From the NCBI GenBank assembly GCA_002307055.1, contig DBTM01000025.1:1-11766 (forward strand): 11,766 nucleotides of DNA, read 5' to 3'. This DNA comes from Clostridiales bacterium UBA1316 (GTDB lineage: Bacteria; Bacillota; Clostridia; Oscillospirales; Oscillospiraceae). The first letter of the stretch is position 1. Each line of letters starts with the position of its first letter. Below are positions 5,113-11,593 of the stretch, one piece after another. Position numbers and translations under genes: made by a program. Under the pieces are notes generated by a model, which saw only the letters and a program-made list of their open reading frames with translations, searched no databases and was not told the origin of the DNA.

Positions 5113-6420
5113 ATGAAAAACTCCAGATTAAGCATGTTAATCAAACTGACGCTCTTTTTAATTTGTACGGTGGCTGTATTATGCGTTCCAGCCTACTTTA
5201 TTTATCAGAACGTAAAAAGCACTATTGTCAACGAGCTTGGGAGAAACGCTATCAATATTGCTGCAACAATTTCAGCATTCGCAGAAAATAATATTGAACG
5301 CTACCAGAATATTCCCCCGAGCAGCTTTGATGTCTTCAGCGAGTCTGACCTCAACGGTATGAAATCATCTCCGAGTAACACCAGCCCCGCCAAGTCAAGT
5401 ATCGCTTCAAACGGGAACGATGTCTTAAACACCGGTGAATCTCCGAAAAATACTTCGGCTCAATCGGACGGAGATAATGCCGATAATCCATTCCAGAAAG
5501 AATTGACCGGCATGTTCAGCGCGTTGATACAAGTCACCGGTGCGCAAAACATATATATCGAGAAAAAATTACAGGATTCGCATAGGGCGTTCCTTTTTGA
5601 GGATAATTTTAATCAAAAAAACCGATACCTGACGAAAAGTACAATGACAGAAAATGAACTGATGGCTTTTAATGATGGTGTCATGGCACCGACTGGTATA
5701 ATCAGCGACGACACTGTCGGAGAATTTATCGCGGGATACGCGCCTATCAAGGATGCCGCAGATGGAAACGTTGTCGGTATAGTTGCTGTCGAGTTCTCCT
5801 TCAAGTACGCCGATCACATTACACACAGCATATGGAATATCATAATTTTTAGTTTCAGCGTTATCGCCGTTCTGACCACAAGTGTTTTATATCTTTTAGC
5901 AAAAAGCCGCCAAAAATACATAAAAAAAGATTATCTGACGGAATTATGCAATAAGAGCTATTTTGAAAAATCCCTGAAGGCAGAAACACGCATGGCAAAG
6001 GATAGGCATAGACCCCTGTCGCTATTAATGATCGATATTGACCAATTCAAGTATTGCAATGATACTTTCGGACATCCTGTCGGCGACAGCATATTGAAAG
6101 CCGTTTCTGAAACACTTCTCACTATGACGCGAAACATCGATTTATGTGCCCGTTACGGCGGAGATGAATTTGTAGTTTTATTGACCAATGCAGGAAAAAC
6201 TCAGGCTGCTGCCGCCGGTGAAAGAATCAGGGACGCGGTTTCAAGGCTGCATCATTTTTCAGAGCATTCTGATATATCTGTTACAATAAGCGTTGGCGCC
6301 GCGGAGCTGGAGCACGATATGACCTCTGAAAGCCTCTTAAAATACGCCGATGAAGCGATGTATATATCCAAAAGTACCGGTAAGAATAAAGTGACTGTAT
6401 ATAAAAGCAAAAACAATTGA
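5113..6420 (+). CDS. Membrane diguanylate cyclase with extracytoplasmic Cache-like sensor
   Basis: Makes c-di-GMP from GTP, probably in response to an external signal. The 435-residue protein has a membrane helix at about 10-31, an extracytoplasmic region at 32-238, a second helix at about 241-263 and a GGDEF domain from about 272 to the end. In the outer region, VGEFIAGYAPIKDAADGNVV at 202-221 and the following VGIVAVEF are typical of the final strands of Cache sensors. A Ser/Asn/Asp-rich insertion (about 72-126) is low complexity and probably disordered. The catalytic domain is complete: DYLTELCNKSYF at 273-284, the metal site MIDIDQFK at 306-313, GGDEF at 349-353, and the RxxD inhibitory site RNID at 340-343. 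The ATG follows AAAGGA at a 6-base spacing. It stands alone, with a nested hairpin after its stop. The sensed ligand cannot be told. Confidence 0.95.
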   Translation: MKNSRLSMLIKLTLFLICTVAVLCVPAYFIYQNVKSTIVNELGRNAINIAATISAFAENNIERYQNIPPSSFDVFSESDLNGMKSSPSNTSPAKSSIASNGNDVLNTGESPKNTSAQSDGDNADNPFQKELTGMFSALIQVTGAQNIYIEKKLQDSHRAFLFEDNFNQKNRYLTKSTMTENELMAFNDGVMAPTGIISDDTVGEFIAGYAPIKDAADGNVVGIVAVEFSFKYADHITHSIWNIIIFSFSVIAVLTTSVLYLLAKSRQKYIKKDYLTELCNKSYFEKSLKAETRMAKDRHRPLSLLMIDIDQFKYCNDTFGHPVGDSILKAVSETLLTMTRNIDLCARYGGDEFVVLLTNAGKTQAAAAGERIRDAVSRLHHFSEHSDISVTISVGAAELEHDMTSESLLKYADEAMYISKSTGKNKVTVYKSKNN

Positions 6421-6432
6421 CCTGCGGATAAT

Positions 6433-6495
6433 GATATGCTCCCTTCAGCGCAGACAGATGAAATGAGCATCTGAACACGCTGAAGGGAGCATATC
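6433..6495. terminator. Nested 18-bp hairpin between convergent genes, probable bidirectional terminator
   Basis: GATATGCTCCCTTCAGCG (6433-6450) pairs perfectly with 6478-6495. The 27-base loop contains a second perfect stem, CAGATG (6455-6460) with CATCTG (6468-6473). It starts 12 bases after the cyclase stop and faces the SPFH gene end at 6562. The plus-strand tail GTTTCTG is only weakly T-rich. Terminator is the likeliest reading because of position; its size is unusual. Confidence 0.65.
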
Positions 6496-6561
6496 GTTTC
6501 TGCGCTGTATTTTCGGACAGCTGCTTTTATGAAGTCAAGCTGCCTGACGGTTATCCTTTGG

Positions 6562-8538
6562 TTACTTAATTTCTGTTTTCTCGTCCGTTATCGTCTCCGG
6601 TAAGGTGACGCCGAGCTTGCCGAGCGTGATGAGCTTTAAGAGTGTATCCAATACGACGCTGCCGCTGCTCCCGTTATTATCAGTCCCGCCGCCCATGTTG
6701 ACGACGGTGTTCGGCACGAGCTGGACGTTCGTATTTTTAATGGCATCCGTCAGCTTGTCAATGACCTCCTGGGTGACCCTGTATTCAGCGCCGCCGTAGG
6801 CCTTGACCTGCGCTTCAATCGCATTGGCTTTAGCGATACCGACAGCCTGCTCTTTGGACGCTTCCGCATTGCCTTCCAGCCTTACTTTTTCAGCATTTGC
6901 TTTCGCCAAGGCTGTTATCTGGCTGGCTTCCATTTCCGCTTTACTCGCAAGCGCTGCGCCGCTGTTGCGCTCGACCTCGATTTGTATTTTCGACTCTGTC
7001 AGCTTGCTCTGCTGGGCTGCGACAGCTTCGGCTTCTCGGAGTGACTTCTCGCTTTCGGCAGCTTCCTGCTGTTTATGATATGTCGTTTTCTTTTCTTCTG
7101 CAATCTGGCGGTCACGCAGCTGCATGAGTATATTCTCAATCTGTTTATCGTTCGGGTTTGCCGACCTTGGTGTTCCGATCAGGACTTCTTCAAGCTCCAG
7201 ATTGTACTTCCCAAATTTTTCTTTCATCTCCAGAACGGCGCGCTCACGAATGGCGCTGCGCTCCTGAATAAGCTCGATGAGCGTTTTCGTCTGGGCGACA
7301 TCTTTAAAGTACGCGCCGACCAGCGGGTCAAGGGATTGATTGACGAGCATGTTGATATCACCGAATCGCTGGATGACCCACGGGGCCTGCTTGTAGTCGA
7401 TGTGCATAACGACCGATAGCGGCAGAGCCGGCTCAAAAGCGTCCTTCGTGATGATATCGACCTCTGCAAGGTTCTCGTCATATTTGTGATCGCCGACCTC
7501 GCCCTTATTCCATTTTAAGATAATATTCGTTGTCGGAACCTGAACGATCTTTCCCGCGTCCGTGTTAAAAGCATATTTACCGGGCATGAGCGGCTTAGCC
7601 AGAACACCCTTGCAGCCTTCGGCAACAAGCTCACCGTGCTTATAATCATCGCCGGTTGTATCAATGCCTTCTTTACCGAAGAACGAGACGACAACGCCGA
7701 CATAACCAATTGGTACAACGGTTTTTTCCTTATATTCCACCGTCGCAAAAAGTCTGTTGATATAATAGGTGCCGTCTATAAGCGCTCTGATTTGCTTTCC
7801 TTTAAATCCGCCAAGCTCTAAAAACTTCTCAGGGTCTTGGAAATTGGCATGCCCCTCGCCGACATCGGGCGCGATGATCTCGCCCTGCGGGAGCGGTTTG
7901 CCGTCATGAACGGTCACAACGCCCATATAGTCGCTGGCGCTCTGGCTTTTGCCCATGATGACAATTGGCTTAAAGGCGTCTCTCTCCGTGAGCGTTTGAT
8001 GCATCACTGAAATTTCCGTCATCTCAGCCTTCGTCCCGCTGAAAATCGTTTTGATCTCATTTGAGGTAATAACGATAAACTGGGCCAGATTGATCGCGTA
8101 GGTTCCTTCTCTGAGTATGGCGCGCTGCGGTCCCTTTTGCCCGCCGGAGTTTAGAAATCCTCTGACATCCTGAAAATTGTTCGCCTCGGGGACGACTTTG
8201 CCGAGCGTTTGCGCCGGCGACAGCGGTATACCGTCACGCGCGAATATATAAGCAATCTGTCCCTGCGGGATAGTAATCAGAGGATACCGATGTATCCTGT
8301 ACATGAGTACCGTCCTGAAGTGGATACCGCCGCGAAGCAAATCCGGTGAATAGCCGGCTTCGCCGTTTAACGCGATGATTGCATCCTTGAGTGACCCTTT
8401 GAAGCTCCACCATTTTTCAATAACGGCGACCTCGTTCGGATTGATGACACGGATACCGAGTATCTTGGCAAACAGGATGTACAGGATGAGGATGCCGACA
8501 ACAATGCTGATAACGATAGTGATGAGGCTCGAAAACAT
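6562..8538 (-). CDS. SPFH/band-7 (flotillin-like) membrane protein with repeated N-terminal module
   Basis: Likely a membrane-associated scaffold that organises membrane microdomains; no enzymatic role is expected. I start at ATG 8538 (658 residues) because AGAAGGTG (8555-8548), a near match to the ribosome binding consensus, lies upstream; the in-frame GTG at 8550 falls inside that site. One membrane helix spans about 5-28. A beta-rich part follows in which a module of about 62 residues occurs twice (about 92-154 and 204-266), sharing NFQD...FL..GG.KG.Q.A.L..GTY.IN, with a weaker third copy leading into the band-7 core (about 275-460). Residues about 480-595 are an Ala/Glu/Lys-rich coiled coil (flotillin-like AEA/KAEAE pattern). 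A GGG-Asn-Gly-Ser linker and a short hydrophobic tail end the protein. It is longer than typical flotillins (about 450-500). It is divergent from sigI, with its own promoter at 8637-8665. Confidence 0.9.
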   Translation of the reverse strand: MFSSLITIVISIVVGILILYILFAKILGIRVINPNEVAVIEKWWSFKGSLKDAIIALNGEAGYSPDLLRGGIHFRTVLMYRIHRYPLITIPQGQIAYIFARDGIPLSPAQTLGKVVPEANNFQDVRGFLNSGGQKGPQRAILREGTYAINLAQFIVITSNEIKTIFSGTKAEMTEISVMHQTLTERDAFKPIVIMGKSQSASDYMGVVTVHDGKPLPQGEIIAPDVGEGHANFQDPEKFLELGGFKGKQIRALIDGTYYINRLFATVEYKEKTVVPIGYVGVVVSFFGKEGIDTTGDDYKHGELVAEGCKGVLAKPLMPGKYAFNTDAGKIVQVPTTNIILKWNKGEVGDHKYDENLAEVDIITKDAFEPALPLSVVMHIDYKQAPWVIQRFGDINMLVNQSLDPLVGAYFKDVAQTKTLIELIQERSAIRERAVLEMKEKFGKYNLELEEVLIGTPRSANPNDKQIENILMQLRDRQIAEEKKTTYHKQQEAAESEKSLREAEAVAAQQSKLTESKIQIEVERNSGAALASKAEMEASQITALAKANAEKVRLEGNAEASKEQAVGIAKANAIEAQVKAYGGAEYRVTQEVIDKLTDAIKNTNVQLVPNTVVNMGGGTDNNGSSGSVVLDTLLKLITLGKLGVTLPETITDEKTEIK

Positions 8539-8589
8539 TTTTACATCCACCTTCTATTTATAGCTTTGCAGATGAGCCATGGCTTAACT

Positions 8590-8646
8590 TTAATATAATA
8601 TCCACTCACCCACATTCAGAATAATACTGCGGAGATATTATATTAA
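8590..8646. repeat. 13-bp perfect inverted repeat overlapping the SPFH gene promoter
   Basis: TTAATATAATATC (8590-8602) and GATATTATATTAA (8634-8646) are perfect complements with a 31-base spacer. The right arm contains the -10 box of the SPFH promoter. Transcription from that promoter would include only the left arm, so this is better read as a paired DNA site, for example an operator, than as an RNA hairpin. Confidence 0.55.
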
Positions 8647-8665
8647 TTACTTTATCGGTTCAAAA
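8637..8665 (-). promoter_or_regulatory. Sigma-A-type promoter of the SPFH gene
   Basis: A perfect TATAAT -10 lies at 8642-8637 on the minus strand. The -35 is either TTTTGA (8665-8660) at 17 bases or TTGAAC (8663-8658) at 15 bases. The start codon is about 100 bases downstream. The -10 is embedded in a 13-bp inverted-repeat arm. Confidence 0.6.
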
Positions 8666-8792
8666 CAGCCCGTCTTAAGCATATAAGCCTTTCGTGACAT
8701 ATATTACCTTAATCCGGCACGAAATACAATCGCCATCCGAAATTATCACATTATATATACACATATTTTTCACAAATATTCAAAAAAGAGTC

Positions 8793-8826
8793 ACCCTACC
8801 CTACAAAAAAAGCGGAAATATGCGAA
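8793..8826 (+). promoter_or_regulatory. Possible sigma-I autoregulatory promoter of sigI-rsgI
   Basis: Upstream of sigI, a C-rich pair ACCCTACCCT (8793-8802) is followed after 20 bases by CGAA (8823-8826, within TGCGAATAAT). Sigma-I promoters described in Bacillus subtilis and Clostridium thermocellum have an ACCC-like -35 and a CGAA-like -10, and sigI operons commonly autoregulate. No good sigma-A promoter was seen closer to the gene. The match is by eye and the spacer is unchecked. Confidence 0.4.
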
Positions 8827-8876
8827 TAATACTATATAGCGTCGAAATTGTAAAACGTTTTAAAGTTTAAGGTTGT

Positions 8877-8885
8877 AGGCGGTGA
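8877..8885 (+). promoter_or_regulatory. Ribosome binding site that sets the sigI start at TTG 8891
   Basis: AGGCGGTGA matches the AGGAGGTGA anti-16S pairing consensus at eight of nine bases. Its core ends 8 bases before an in-frame TTG at 8891. The in-frame GTG at 8882 lies inside the site and the ATG at 8903 is 20 bases from the core, so TTG is the best start. Confidence 0.55.
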
Positions 8886-8890
8886 GGATA

Positions 8891-9625
8891 TTGCAGACTA
8901 AAATGAGCGAATGTGTTTCGCTCGAGCCGGAAGAACTGATTGATCGCCTGCGGGACGGCGAAACCGGCATGCGAGAATATTTAATCCAAACATACTGGGA
9001 GTACATACGGTCAATTGTCTCGCGGATGACGGGACGAAAAGCGGATTCCACCGATGAATTCAGCGTCGCGCTTGAAGCGTTCAATGAAGCCATCGATGGC
9101 TTTGACGGCAGCAAGAGCCCGAACTTTTTAGGGTTTGCCGGTCTTGTCATCAACAGGCGTGTCATTGACTACTTCCGGAAAAACAAAAGATTCGGCGCGG
9201 AATACCCGTTCTCTTCTCTGGCTGATGAAAATGACGGGAACGGTTATGAGCCGGCTGCCGTACAGCCGCTGCTCCTGACCGAGCAGTTTGAGATTCAGGA
9301 CGAGATTCTGACGTTCAGGCGCCTGCTGTCGGAATACGGCATCGCTTTTGACGACCTTATTCAAATTGCGCCGAAGCATACCGACACGAGAGCTATGTGC
9401 GCGGCAATCGCCAAAAAGCTTCACGAGGACAAGAACCTCTCCGCCTCTCTGAGTGCGGACAAACGGCTGCCCATAGCCGGGCTTCTGAGCGCGTTCAGCC
9501 TCAACAGAAAAACAATCGAAAAGAACAGGAAATATATCATCGCGCTTTACCTGATATTAATAAGCGACATGGAGATTCTCAAAGGATATATCGAATCGTA
9601 CATAAAGGAGGCGGATGCGATATGA
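8891..9625 (+). CDS. sigI: RNA polymerase sigma factor SigI
   Basis: Alternative sigma factor of the sigma-70 family, SigI branch, held inactive by the membrane anti-sigma factor RsgI encoded next. The protein is 244 residues from TTG 8891, normal for SigI (about 240-250). Region 2 is clear: YLIQTYWEYIRSIVSRMTGR followed by SVALEAFNEAIDGFD and FLGFAGLVINRRVIDYFRKN, the core-binding and -10 recognition helices. The C-terminal SigI-specific half has a likely helix-turn-helix around LPIAGLLSAFSLNRKTIEKN, ending in the family-typical RKYIIALYLILISD. The stop overlaps the rsgI start as ATGA, indicating translational coupling. A C-rich/CGAA promoter-like element lies about 65-100 bases upstream. 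In B. subtilis SigI responds to heat; in cellulolytic clostridia SigI paralogues respond to extracellular polysaccharides. Which applies here is not decided by the sigma factor itself. Confidence 0.93.
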   Translation: MQTKMSECVSLEPEELIDRLRDGETGMREYLIQTYWEYIRSIVSRMTGRKADSTDEFSVALEAFNEAIDGFDGSKSPNFLGFAGLVINRRVIDYFRKNKRFGAEYPFSSLADENDGNGYEPAAVQPLLLTEQFEIQDEILTFRRLLSEYGIAFDDLIQIAPKHTDTRAMCAAIAKKLHEDKNLSASLSADKRLPIAGLLSAFSLNRKTIEKNRKYIIALYLILISDMEILKGYIESYIKEADAI

Positions 9626-11274
9626 TTCATACCGGTACGATCATGGATATTTCAAAAAGCAAAACCTATGTTTTCACAAAAGCCTGCGATATGGTTTTGA
9701 TCAGGACAAAGCATGAGTATCTGCTCGGCCAGCAGGTCACATTTTCGAATAGAGACATCGTTACAAATAAACCTCTGCTGCGTATGCGCAATTTGAGCAG
9801 CAGCACCCATAAAGTATTGGCCGCTGCAGCGCTCCTGATCGTCATTATCGCCGCGGTGATGTACAGTATATCCGGTTTTGGCGGGAAACCGCCGTTCGAC
9901 ACGGCGTGCGCCGCTGTCATTTCGATTGATATCAACCCCAGTATTGAGCTGGGCATCAACAAGGAAAACAAGATAATCGATGTCGTTTTCGCCAACGACA
10001 AGGGCCAGGAAATATTCGACCAGCTCAATCTGAAAACAAAACCCATCAATGACGGCATCAATCAGATTGTTGAATTAGCAAAAGCCAAGGGTTATTTAAA
10101 GGCGAGCTCAACCCTGTTTATTTCAGCCGCGCCTAATTCGTCCGGCTCCGATCAGTCCGCCGAGCTTCAGCTCAAAGAGATTTTGAAGTCCGCCGAAAAA
10201 AGCAATGTCGCAGATGTTGTGACGGTTTACATCGACGATTCGCGTATTATCAATGAAGCCAAAGCGAGTGATATCTCCATCGGGCGGCTGCTTCTGCACA
10301 AATATGCCGAGGATTACGGATTTTCAATCAGCCTTCAGGAGATCAAAGACAGCAGCATCAGTGATATTTTCGTAAAGCTGAGTCTCAACACACAGACGGA
10401 ACCCCTCCTGCAGCAGGCTGCAAACGGCGATATATCGCCAAGCAGTGCACCGTCTGACGCGGCATCATCCCCTGTAACATCTGACACTGCCGTGACGCCT
10501 TCATCAGAAATTTCGAGCACTGCGGGCCCTGTGGTCTCATCGCTAGACAGCGGCTTCACGCCCAAGCTGACAGTAACGGTTTCAAATGGACGCATGACGT
10601 TTTCATGGACGCCCTTAAGCGGCGCCTCCGTCAATTATAACGGCACAGTATATAAAAGTTTTAAGTATTACAAGGTTGTCGCTTCGCAAACCGACGCGAC
10701 GCCGATCTATCCCGATGACGGCTATCTGTTTGTGGGGTCAGATTATGATACCGCGCGCTGGTCGGTCAACCCGTCCGGAACAGACTACAATCAGTCACCG
10801 AAGCTGGAGTCGGGCAAAAAGTACTATTTTGCCATCACCTATGTCTTTGATAATGGAAATTTCACCTCAAACACCGTCAGGATCTCAGTACCTGAATACG
10901 AAGATGTTGTACCGGACACTGCCGCTGCGTTCAGCACTCCTCAGCTTAATGTGATTGCCGACGGCAATAACCTGAATTTCAGCTGGAAAACGCTCCCCGG
11001 CAGTGCCGTCACATATAACGGCACAACATATAAGGATTTTAACTATTATAAAATAGTTGCCTCCCTCACCAATCCAACGCCCATCTATCCTGACGACGGA
11101 TACCTGTATTATGCCTCCGACCTGAGTACCGGCAGTTGGTCTGTCGATCCGTCCGGGAACGACTATAACAAGTCACCGACACTTGAAGCCGGAAAGACAT
11201 ACTATTTTGCCATCACCTATGTTTTCTCAAACGGTAAGTTCGTCTCAAACACAGTGCAATTGACGGTGCCATAA
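9622..11274 (+). CDS. rsgI: Transmembrane anti-sigma factor RsgI with two tandem C-terminal sensor domains
   Basis: Binds SigI in the cytoplasm and releases it after an extracellular signal. I choose ATG 9622 (550 residues): it overlaps the sigI stop, follows AAAGGAGG (9604-9611) by 10 bases, and begins with the family N-terminus (TGTIMDISKSKTYVFT). The open frame extends upstream inside sigI but has no support there. Layout: cytoplasmic anti-sigma domain 1-58; membrane helix about 65-84; extracellular juxtamembrane domain with SIDINPSIEL (101-110), whose N105-P106 is the known RsgI self-cleavage site; a further alpha/beta part to about 255; a Ser/Thr/Pro/Ala linker (about 266-312); two repeats of about 112 residues (313-424 and 439-550). 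The repeats are beta-rich, fibronectin-III-like at best, and are not a CBM, PA14 or glycosidase domain I recognise. The ligand is unknown. Confidence 0.93.
   Translation: MIHTGTIMDISKSKTYVFTKACDMVLIRTKHEYLLGQQVTFSNRDIVTNKPLLRMRNLSSSTHKVLAAAALLIVIIAAVMYSISGFGGKPPFDTACAAVISIDINPSIELGINKENKIIDVVFANDKGQEIFDQLNLKTKPINDGINQIVELAKAKGYLKASSTLFISAAPNSSGSDQSAELQLKEILKSAEKSNVADVVTVYIDDSRIINEAKASDISIGRLLLHKYAEDYGFSISLQEIKDSSISDIFVKLSLNTQTEPLLQQAANGDISPSSAPSDAASSPVTSDTAVTPSSEISSTAGPVVSSLDSGFTPKLTVTVSNGRMTFSWTPLSGASVNYNGTVYKSFKYYKVVASQTDATPIYPDDGYLFVGSDYDTARWSVNPSGTDYNQSPKLESGKKYYFAITYVFDNGNFTSNTVRISVPEYEDVVPDTAAAFSTPQLNVIADGNNLNFSWKTLPGSAVTYNGTTYKDFNYYKIVASLTNPTPIYPDDGYLYYASDLSTGSWSVDPSGNDYNKSPTLEAGKTYYFAITYVFSNGKFVSNTVQLTVP
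10558..11271 (+). repeat. Tandem duplication encoding the two RsgI C-terminal domains
   Basis: Two copies, 10558-10893 and 10936-11271, with a period of 126 codons. Both encode VTYNGT/VNYNGT, a YYK(I/V)VAS strand, TPIYPDDGYL, a W-S-V-(N/D)-P-S-G segment, and YYFAITYVF followed by a conserved SNTV strand. The DNA has diverged, with a longest obvious identity of about 20 bases, so the duplication is old rather than recent. Confidence 0.88.
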
Positions 11275-11307
11275 AATATTCGTATATCCTTAAGTACAAA
11301 GGCAATA

Positions 11308-11349
11308 AAAAAGCCGGATGGGGTGGCTGCACCACTTATCCGGCTTTTT
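11308..11349 (+). terminator. Strong Rho-independent terminator after rsgI
   Basis: GCCGGAT (11313-11319) pairs with ATCCGGC (11338-11344), flanked by five A and five T, and the loop contains a second small stem GTGG/CCAC. It begins about 34 bases after the rsgI stop. The A and T flanks make it usable in both directions. Confidence 0.9.
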
Positions 11350-11458
11350 CTACTGAAATAATATTAAAATACGTTTTGAGCAATCGGGAGATATCAGGCG
11401 TAATACCGAGATATTCGGAGATCAGTAAATACTAAATTAAAATTTTCAAATGCATGTA

Positions 11459-11487
11459 TTGACATCAATATTTCATTATGTTATAAA
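11459..11487 (+). promoter_or_regulatory. Sigma-A promoter of rplM
   Basis: A perfect TTGACA (11459-11464), a 17-base spacer and TATAAA (11482-11487), one base off consensus. This is the best promoter in the window, as expected for a ribosomal protein operon. Predicted transcription start is about 11494, giving a leader of about 100 bases. Confidence 0.85.
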
Positions 11488-11499
11488 AGTAAGGCAGCT

Positions 11500-11531
11500 A
11501 GGCAAGTATTCTACTTGCCTGCAAGTATTTT
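11500..11531 (+). promoter_or_regulatory. rplM leader with alternative hairpins, possible L13 leader
   Basis: AGGCAAGTA (11500-11508) pairs perfectly with TACTTGCCT (11512-11520). The same TACTTG can instead pair with CAAGTA (11522-11527), giving a hairpin followed by TTTTAT. The two cannot form together. Firmicutes rplM operons are known to carry an autoregulatory L13 leader; position fits, but I cannot confirm the conserved consensus by eye. Confidence 0.5.
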
Positions 11532-11593
11532 ATGTGTCTGCACTGTTTTTGTCAAAACTTATTTATATTTGAAATTCATATGGGGGATATATT

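Noticed and set aside
8851..8862. TAAAACGTTTTA palindrome before sigI as a CcpA (cre) or LacI-type site
   Set aside because: The cre consensus spacing is off by one base and the palindrome is short and AT-rich; it is kept only as a note.
8882..8890. GTG start for sigI at 8882
   Set aside because: The GTG lies inside the best ribosome binding site (8877-8885), making TTG 8891 the better start; the difference is only three codons.
9397..9621. Upstream extension of the rsgI frame by 75 codons
   Set aside because: It overlaps the 3' part of sigI in another frame, has no family similarity, and the ATG at 9622 has a strong ribosome binding site and the ATGA overlap typical of this pair.
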